Positions 59,246 through 64,000 of a DNA stretch of 64,000 nt are shown here, piece after piece. Every line of letters begins with the position of its first letter. Position 1 is the stretch's first letter. A program made the position numbers and the translations under genes. The stretch lies in the IMG/VR virus record IMGVR_UViG_3300037520_000900, positions 1 to 64,000 of that record; one strand, 5' to 3'. The DNA comes from a virus. Below the pieces are notes generated by a model. That model was not told where the DNA came from, made no database searches, and saw nothing but the letters and a program-made list of their open reading frames with translations.

Positions 59246-60466
59246 ATGCAAGAACTTTTTACACTTGGTGATCTTTATGTTTCCGACTTTTTAAATGAAA
59301 ATGATAAACCTAGAGGTGGTAAGGTCGATTTAAAACTTATGTTAGAACACGAGACAGGATCGGTAAGACTCGATCAATGTGCCCCTTTAGACACTATGTA
59401 CGGAAAGTACTGGTATAGATCAGGAATTAACAACACAATGAAAAAAGAACTTAATGGTATTGTTACTTCTATATTGGAAAATTATAAATTACAAGATTCT
59501 GATTTATGGATTGATATCGCATGTAATGACGGTACTTTATTAAGTAATTTACCAAAAACATTAACTAGAGTTGGGATAGATCCTGTTGACGACTCATTTA
59601 AATCGGAATCGGAAAAACACGCAAATTTAATAATTCAAGACTATTTTAGTTCAGACGTTTTTAAGAAATCTAAATATGGTGAGTTAAAGGCTAAAGTTAT
59701 TACGACAATCGCTATGTTTTATGATTTAGATAAACCAAAAGATTTTATTAACGATGTTTATGACGTGTTGGATGATAACGGTGTTTGGGTGTTACAAATG
59801 TCATACACACCGTTAATGATTGAGCAAATGGCATTTGATAATATCTGTCACGAACACGTATATTATTATTCATTATTTAATATTAAAAAAATCTTTAACG
59901 AATGTGGTTTTGACATTATTGATACACAATTAAATGATGTTAATGGGGGTTCTTTTAGGATTTATTGTATGAAAAAAACCTCCGATAAAACTAAATTTGG
60001 AACGCAACCATATAGAGATGTTTGTAAGTTTAGAGTTGAGTCTCTTCTTGAATATGAAAAGAGTTTAAGGTTGGATTCGCCGATTACATGGTTTAATTTT
60101 TTTAAAAACATTAATGAACTAAAAGAAAAAACGGTTTCTTTTATTAAAGAAGAAAAAAATAAAGGTAAGAAAATATGGGCTTATGGTGCGTCAACAAAAG
60201 GGAATACGTTGTTACAGTATTTTGGTTTAGACAACACTTTAATTGATGGTATCGCAGAAAGAAGTCCTTATAAATTTGGTTTAAAAACAGTTGGTACAAA
60301 TATCCCTATTTTTTCTGAAGAAGAAATGAGAAAAGAAAACCCTGATTACTTGTTGGTGTTACCTTGGCATTTTATAAATGAGTTTGTTGAACGTGAATCC
60401 GAATTTTTAAAGTCTGGTGGTAAATTTATTGTTCCGTGTCCTAAATTTGAAATCATTGGTAAATGA
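59246..60466 (+). CDS. C-methyltransferase of the NDP-sugar type, zinc-binding domain missing
   Basis: 406 residues. The middle is a class I methyltransferase (SDLWIDIACNDGTLLSNLP, about 84-102; NICHEHVYYYS), and the C-terminal domain (about 275-406; KKIWAYGASTKGNTLLQYFGL, LVLPWHFINEF) is the characteristic C-methyltransferase tail of TylC3-type NDP-hexose enzymes. YGKYWYRSGINN is also typical. Relatives begin with a Cys-rich zinc-binding domain; here the protein starts at LFTLGDLYVSDFL and retains only one of those cysteines (LDQCAP). It would add a methyl to a keto-sugar carbon, fitting a cassette that begins with GMD. It overlaps the FkbM gene by 4 nt. Confidence 0.88.
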   Translation: MQELFTLGDLYVSDFLNENDKPRGGKVDLKLMLEHETGSVRLDQCAPLDTMYGKYWYRSGINNTMKKELNGIVTSILENYKLQDSDLWIDIACNDGTLLSNLPKTLTRVGIDPVDDSFKSESEKHANLIIQDYFSSDVFKKSKYGELKAKVITTIAMFYDLDKPKDFINDVYDVLDDNGVWVLQMSYTPLMIEQMAFDNICHEHVYYYSLFNIKKIFNECGFDIIDTQLNDVNGGSFRIYCMKKTSDKTKFGTQPYRDVCKFRVESLLEYEKSLRLDSPITWFNFFKNINELKEKTVSFIKEEKNKGKKIWAYGASTKGNTLLQYFGLDNTLIDGIAERSPYKFGLKTVGTNIPIFSEEEMRKENPDYLLVLPWHFINEFVERESEFLKSGGKFIVPCPKFEIIGK

Positions 60467-61095
60467 AGTATTACGCAGAATTTGATACAGATAAAATATT
60501 AAGAGAAACTTTTTTTCCTGATTTTAACTATAAAGGTATTATTGTTGAAGTTGGTGGTGGTACTCCGGATTTTCTTTCTATGTCCAAACACTTTAAAGAT
60601 ACCGGTTGGAGGGCTATAATTATAGAACCTAACCCTAAATTTGTTGAGGATCATAAAAAACATAATAATGAGGTATATCAGTATGCATGCTCTTATGAAA
60701 ATAGAATCGGGGAATTTACAATTGTCCAACAAAACGTAGAAGCCTATGGCGGTAAAGTCACTGACCATTCTTTTTCATCTATTTCATTAAAAGAAGAATA
60801 TTTGAAAGAAACAAACGTTAACCCAAATAGTTTAAATATAAAAAAAATATCTGTTGAAATTAAAAGGCTTGATGATATTTTGAGTGATATTGGTGTTAAG
60901 GATATTGACATATTATCTATAGACGTTGAAGGTTGGGAATTAGAGGTTATGATGGGTATAGATTTAAATAAAATAAACTGTAATATAATAGTTGTAGAAA
61001 ATTTTTTAAATGATAAAAAGTACAACGAATATTTTGAAAGTTTGGGGTATAAATTAACCCGTCAAATAAAATACAACCAAATTTATACAAAATAA
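60463..61095 (+). CDS. FkbM-family methyltransferase
   Basis: 210 residues. IIVEVGGGTPDFLSMSKHFKDTGWRAIIIEPNP gives the SAM-binding motif and acidic second strand, followed by KRLDDILSDIGVKDIDILSIDVEGWELEVMMG, the signature SIDVEG(W/F)E of FkbM proteins. These O-methylate sugars or polyketides. It is followed 2 nt later by a second FkbM-like gene, so two distinct hydroxyls may be methylated. Confidence 0.85.
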   Translation: MKYYAEFDTDKILRETFFPDFNYKGIIVEVGGGTPDFLSMSKHFKDTGWRAIIIEPNPKFVEDHKKHNNEVYQYACSYENRIGEFTIVQQNVEAYGGKVTDHSFSSISLKEEYLKETNVNPNSLNIKKISVEIKRLDDILSDIGVKDIDILSIDVEGWELEVMMGIDLNKINCNIIVVENFLNDKKYNEYFESLGYKLTRQIKYNQIYTK

Positions 61096-61097
61096 AA

Positions 61098-61697
61098 ATG
61101 TACTACTCTCAATCAAATCAAGACAAATGGGTCAATGAGTTTTATAATAATAAAAAAGATGGGTTTTTTGTTGAAGTTGGCGCCTTTGATGGTATACAAA
61201 CAAGTAATACCTACTTTTTTGAAAAAACTTTAGGGTGGGGTGGCGTATGTATAGAGGCCAATCCTGAAATTTTTAAAAGATTATCTCAAAACCGTAGGTC
61301 AATAAATTTAAATTATGCAATTTCAGATCACGAAGGTGAGTGTTTTTTTTCCACAGATAGAATTTCAGAAAATGGGTATAGAGTGAATTGTTCAAGACTA
61401 GACGTGCTATTGAAAAGTGTTAATTGCCCAAGAATAATAGATTATATGTCTATAGATATTGAAGGTCATGAATATATAGCACTTAATAATTTTAATTTTA
61501 GTGATTTTCAAGTTAACCTTATGACGGTAGAACATAATCTTTATTCGGAAGGATCTAAAATGAAAGATGAAATTTATCATCTTTTAACTGATAATGGATT
61601 TACAAGAGTTTTAGAAGATGTTGTTTGTTTAGACACTAATCCATTATACTTTAATAAACCATACGAAGATTGGTACATAAATAACATATTACTTTAA
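61098..61697 (+). CDS. FkbM-like methyltransferase, second copy
   Basis: 199 residues. SQSNQDKWVNEFYNNKKDGFFVEVGAFDGIQTSNT, WGGVCIEANPEIFKRL and IDYMSIDIEGHEYIALNNF reproduce the FkbM motif set (VEVGAxDG, IEANP, SIDIEGxE). It differs from the first copy in length and in lacking the proline-rich middle. Presumed sugar O-methyltransferase of the cassette. Confidence 0.85.
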   Translation: MYYSQSNQDKWVNEFYNNKKDGFFVEVGAFDGIQTSNTYFFEKTLGWGGVCIEANPEIFKRLSQNRRSINLNYAISDHEGECFFSTDRISENGYRVNCSRLDVLLKSVNCPRIIDYMSIDIEGHEYIALNNFNFSDFQVNLMTVEHNLYSEGSKMKDEIYHLLTDNGFTRVLEDVVCLDTNPLYFNKPYEDWYINNILL

Positions 61698-61700
61698 AAA

Positions 61701-62672
61701 ATGAAAAAAGCAATAATAACGGGAATAAATGGTCAAGACGGCTCATATTTGGCGGAGTTTCTTTTAGAAAAAGGTTATGATGTTCATGGTGTGATGAAAC
61801 GTAATTCTGTTTCTGAAACACAAGCAATAAGAGTAGAACACATAACCGATAAAATAACATTACATTATGGTGATATTACAGATTTATCCTCATTAATACG
61901 TATTATAGGTGAAGTACAACCAAATGAAATTTACAATTTAGCAGCACAATCTCACGTTAGAATTTCTTTTGACGAACCAATTTATACATCACAAGCCACA
62001 GGTGTTGGGGCATTGAATGTTATTGAATCCGTTAGACTTTTAAAACTCGATTGTAAAATTTATCAAGCATCGTCTTCAGAAATGTTTGGTAATAATATAG
62101 ATAATGATGGATTTCAGAGAGAATCAACTAGAATGGTGCCTGTATCCCCATACGGAATTTCAAAGTTATTTGCACATAATATGGGTATAAACTATAGAAA
62201 TTCGTATAATATGTTTATTAGTAATGGTATTTTATTTAATCACGAATCACCTAGAAGGGGTACAAATTTTGTAACAAACAAAGTTTGTAAGGAGGCAGTA
62301 AAAATAAAATTAGGTTTAACTGATAAAATAAAATTAGGCAATTTAAAGGCGACTAGAGATTGGGGACACGCTAAAGATTACGTTGAGGCCATGTGGTTAA
62401 TACTACAACAAGAAACCCCCAACGATTACGTATGTTCAACAGGAATATCTCATTCAGTTGAAGATCTTGTGATTTATGTTTTTAACAAATTAGGGTTAGA
62501 TTGGAAAAAATACGTTAATACAGATTCAAAATACCTAAGACCTGAAGAATTAAATGATTTAAAAGGAGATTCCACTAAATTAAGAGAATTGACAGGATGG
62601 AAACCAAAATACACTTTTGAGTCTATGTTAGATGAAATGATTGAATATTGGTTAAATTATTATAAAAAATAG
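61701..62672 (+). CDS. gmd: GDP-mannose 4,6-dehydratase
   Basis: Converts GDP-D-mannose to GDP-4-keto-6-deoxymannose, the entry to fucose-, rhamnose- and perosamine-type sugars. The 323-residue protein carries ITGINGQDGSYLAEFLLEKGYDVHG (NADP binding), IYNLAAQSHVRISFDEP, the catalytic SSSEMFG (Ser124-Glu127), Tyr151 and Lys155 in SPYGISK, then FNHESPRRG, TRDWGHAKDYVEAMWLILQ and the C-terminal GDSTKLRELTGWKPK. All conserved GMD residues seem present. It provides the likely sugar source for the C-methyltransferase and glycosyltransferases upstream. Lies 3 nt before phoH. Confidence 0.95.
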   Translation: MKKAIITGINGQDGSYLAEFLLEKGYDVHGVMKRNSVSETQAIRVEHITDKITLHYGDITDLSSLIRIIGEVQPNEIYNLAAQSHVRISFDEPIYTSQATGVGALNVIESVRLLKLDCKIYQASSSEMFGNNIDNDGFQRESTRMVPVSPYGISKLFAHNMGINYRNSYNMFISNGILFNHESPRRGTNFVTNKVCKEAVKIKLGLTDKIKLGNLKATRDWGHAKDYVEAMWLILQQETPNDYVCSTGISHSVEDLVIYVFNKLGLDWKKYVNTDSKYLRPEELNDLKGDSTKLRELTGWKPKYTFESMLDEMIEYWLNYYKK

Positions 62673-62675
62673 AAT

Positions 62676-63410
62676 ATGACAAGAAAAAAACAACAACCAC
62701 AAACCGAAGAACAGGATTCAAAACCCTTTTCAAAAAAAGACTTTATAAATTCAGTAGTCAAGAAAAAAGTAAAAAATAAATTTCTAACAGAAAATCAAGA
62801 ACATTATTATAATCTTTTAAGAAACAATCAAATAACAATTTGTTCGGGACCTGCGGGTGTTGGTAAATCATATATCGCAATGAAAGCGGCGGTTGATTTA
62901 TTAATGGACCCAACTAACCATTATGAAAAACTGGTTATTGTTAGACCGGCAGTAGAGGCTGAAGAAAAATTAGGATCACTCCCTGGTAACTTAGAAGAAA
63001 AATTAGACCCTTACATTTTCCCGTCTTATTACTTATTAAATAAAATTATTGGAAAAGAGGCAAGAGAGAAATTAAAAGATGCTGAAATTATTGAAGTATT
63101 CGCATTAGCATACATGAGAGGAATGAATATAGATAACACGATTTTAATATTTGAAGAAGCACAAAACTCAAGTCCAAATCAAATGAAATTACTATTGACA
63201 AGGATAGGGTTTAATAGTAAATTCTTTATATCAGGAGACATTGAACAAACTGACCGTTATAGAGACAAAAAACAATCAGGTCTGTATGACGCAATTAAAA
63301 AGTTTAATGATGTTCACGATATTGGCGTGTTTGAGTTTGGTGATGGGGATGTGGTAAGAAACCCACTTATAAGTAAGTTATTAAAAAAGTATGAAGAGAA
63401 TAGGGATTGA
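62676..63410 (+). CDS. phoH: PhoH-family ATPase
   Basis: 244 residues. A basic N-terminus precedes ITICSGPAGVGKSYIAMKAAV (Walker A, about 54-74), KLVIVRPAVEAEEKLGSLPGNLEEKLDPY, typical of PhoH, LIFEEAQNSSPNQMKLLLTRIG (Walker B, EEAQN) and KFFISGDIEQTD. PhoH proteins are ATPases common in marine and T4-like phages, sometimes linked to phosphate stress or RNA metabolism; the phage role is unclear. It overlaps the next gene by 20 nt. Confidence 0.93.
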   Translation: MTRKKQQPQTEEQDSKPFSKKDFINSVVKKKVKNKFLTENQEHYYNLLRNNQITICSGPAGVGKSYIAMKAAVDLLMDPTNHYEKLVIVRPAVEAEEKLGSLPGNLEEKLDPYIFPSYYLLNKIIGKEAREKLKDAEIIEVFALAYMRGMNIDNTILIFEEAQNSSPNQMKLLLTRIGFNSKFFISGDIEQTDRYRDKKQSGLYDAIKKFNDVHDIGVFEFGDGDVVRNPLISKLLKKYEENRD

Positions 63411-64000
63411 AATTAATGGTGTGTTAAGGGATACTATCGGTAAGTTTACACAGTTATATGAAAAACATATGATTGAAGAAAAAGAAGATGGGTCAAAAAC
63501 TTATGAACTTGATATGTCCGGTAATACCGAAGAACTAAACCCAAAAGAAGATTTTGAATATAAAATTTTAAATGATGTTACATCATTAAACTTGATGGAT
63601 CATTTCAGTTTTAATGATGAGAATGAACTTTACTCTTTTATGTATGAAGATTTTGCAATGCAGATTTTTGGACACGCTGGTTCGACAGAAACCTTTACGT
63701 TTAATGACTTAAATGAAATTTATCATAATTATCGAAATACAAATGAACTTTTAATAGTCTCTGATGAAATGGGTAAATCAAAACCAGCATCATTATTTTT
63801 CCTTTCTAAGTTTGGGTGTTTATTAGAAAAGATAAAATTTTATTCAAATTTTACAATAAATTCAATGTGGGATGAAATTGACGTTTTACTTACAGCAAAT
63901 CCTCAACTAATATTAGAAAAACCAAAAGATAAAATCGTAGTTAAATATAATACGACATATAATAAAAACGTCGAAGCGGACTATGAGATTGAAAAATTGA
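63391..64000 (+). CDS. Degenerate HAD-type nucleotidase-like protein (cut by window edge)
   Basis: 203 codons from the ATG at 63391, open at the right edge. It begins MKRIGIEINGVLRDT, where 5'-nucleotidase-type HAD proteins have DxDG; here the two catalytic aspartates are replaced by Glu and Asn (EIN). LLIVSDEMGKSKPASLFFLSKFG and the segment MWDEIDVLLTANPQLILEKPKDKIVVKYN mirror HAD motifs II-IV in order but without the acidic DD pair (LTANP). It therefore looks like a pseudo-enzyme with the fold kept. The start overlaps phoH by 20 nt in another frame. The missing end prevents judging its full length. Confidence 0.7.
   Translation, partial: MKRIGIEINGVLRDTIGKFTQLYEKHMIEEKEDGSKTYELDMSGNTEELNPKEDFEYKILNDVTSLNLMDHFSFNDENELYSFMYEDFAMQIFGHAGSTETFTFNDLNEIYHNYRNTNELLIVSDEMGKSKPASLFFLSKFGCLLEKIKFYSNFTINSMWDEIDVLLTANPQLILEKPKDKIVVKYNTTYNKNVEADYEIEKL

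Noticed and set aside
50050-62672. DNA hypermodification as the main role of the sugar cassette
   Set aside because: No hydroxymethylase, thymidylate synthase-like or DNA glucosyltransferase gene seen in the window; the polysaccharide-type genes point to surface glycans, though DNA modification cannot be excluded.
1-64000. tRNA genes and CRISPR arrays
   Set aside because: Gaps are short and A/T-rich; no cloverleaf or regular spaced repeat was seen. The repeats present are coding repeats.

Overview
This window is an internal, gene-dense piece of a large T4-related contractile-tailed phage (myovirus) genome. It is strongly AT-rich and contains no host genes, tRNA or CRISPR array. The T4-like identity rests on recognisable counterparts of gp43 (DNA polymerase), gp41 (helicase), RNase H-type exonuclease, UvsX, gp32, gp18 (sheath), gp19 (tube), gp26, gp53, gp13, gp14 and gp15. 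Most of these are very divergent, so this is a far relative of T4. Start codons are preceded by A/T-rich stretches almost without Shine-Dalgarno sequences. The two best promoters fit both the sigma70 consensus and the Bacteroidota pattern (TTTG, about 19-20 nt, TAnnTTTG). I therefore infer a Bacteroidota (flavobacterium-like) host; this is an inference, not an observation.

Layout. (1) 1-6.1 kb, minus strand: replication and nucleotide genes, namely a class II (B12-dependent) ribonucleotide reductase cut by the window edge, DnaB/gp41-like helicase, FEN-type exonuclease, UvsX recombinase and a gp32-like SSB driven by a near-consensus promoter. (2) 6.1-31.8 kb, minus strand: virion morphogenesis in classic myovirus order when read 5' to 3': neck gp14-like, tail terminator gp15-like, sheath, a HAD protein, tube, a tail chaperone with an overlapping second frame, tape measure, a giant OmpA-domain baseplate protein, a gp53/LysM-like wedge protein, a giant hub-like protein and two small proteins. 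A 49-residue ribbon-helix-helix regulator lies on the opposite strand inside this block. (3) 31.9-36.3 kb, plus strand: SNF2 helicase, a zincin-superoxide dismutase fusion, a gp13-like neck protein and a small unknown. (4) 36.3-47.4 kb, minus strand: family B DNA polymerase with its own operator-like promoter, then the tail-fibre and adhesin genes, including a 1252-residue protein made mostly of nonapeptide solenoid repeats. (5) 47.5-50.0 kb, plus strand: five small uncharacterised genes, one WYL-like, closed by a terminator. (6) 50.0-64.0 kb, plus strand: a long glycan and methylation cassette (GT-B and GT-A glycosyltransferases, GDP-mannose 4,6-dehydratase, a second SDR, C-methyltransferase, two FkbM methyltransferases). 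A 3'-5' exonuclease and dUTPase are interleaved, and PhoH plus a degenerate HAD protein follow.

How it fits together. The replication genes form a T4-type recombination-dependent replisome. The ribonucleotide reductase and dUTPase supply and clean the dNTP pool. The structural block builds a long contractile tail, and the fibre block provides host contact. The sugar cassette could assemble and methylate a deoxyhexose-containing glycan, on the virion or on the host surface.

The most unusual items are: the HEXXH zincin fused to a complete Mn-type superoxide dismutase; the nonapeptide solenoid fibre; the OmpA-like domain in a baseplate protein; the two-frame tail chaperone; the palindrome that exactly fills the spacer of the polymerase promoter; the RHH gene with repeated GTATGAAAAA boxes; and a TATTTATA motif recurring just upstream of start codons on both strands.
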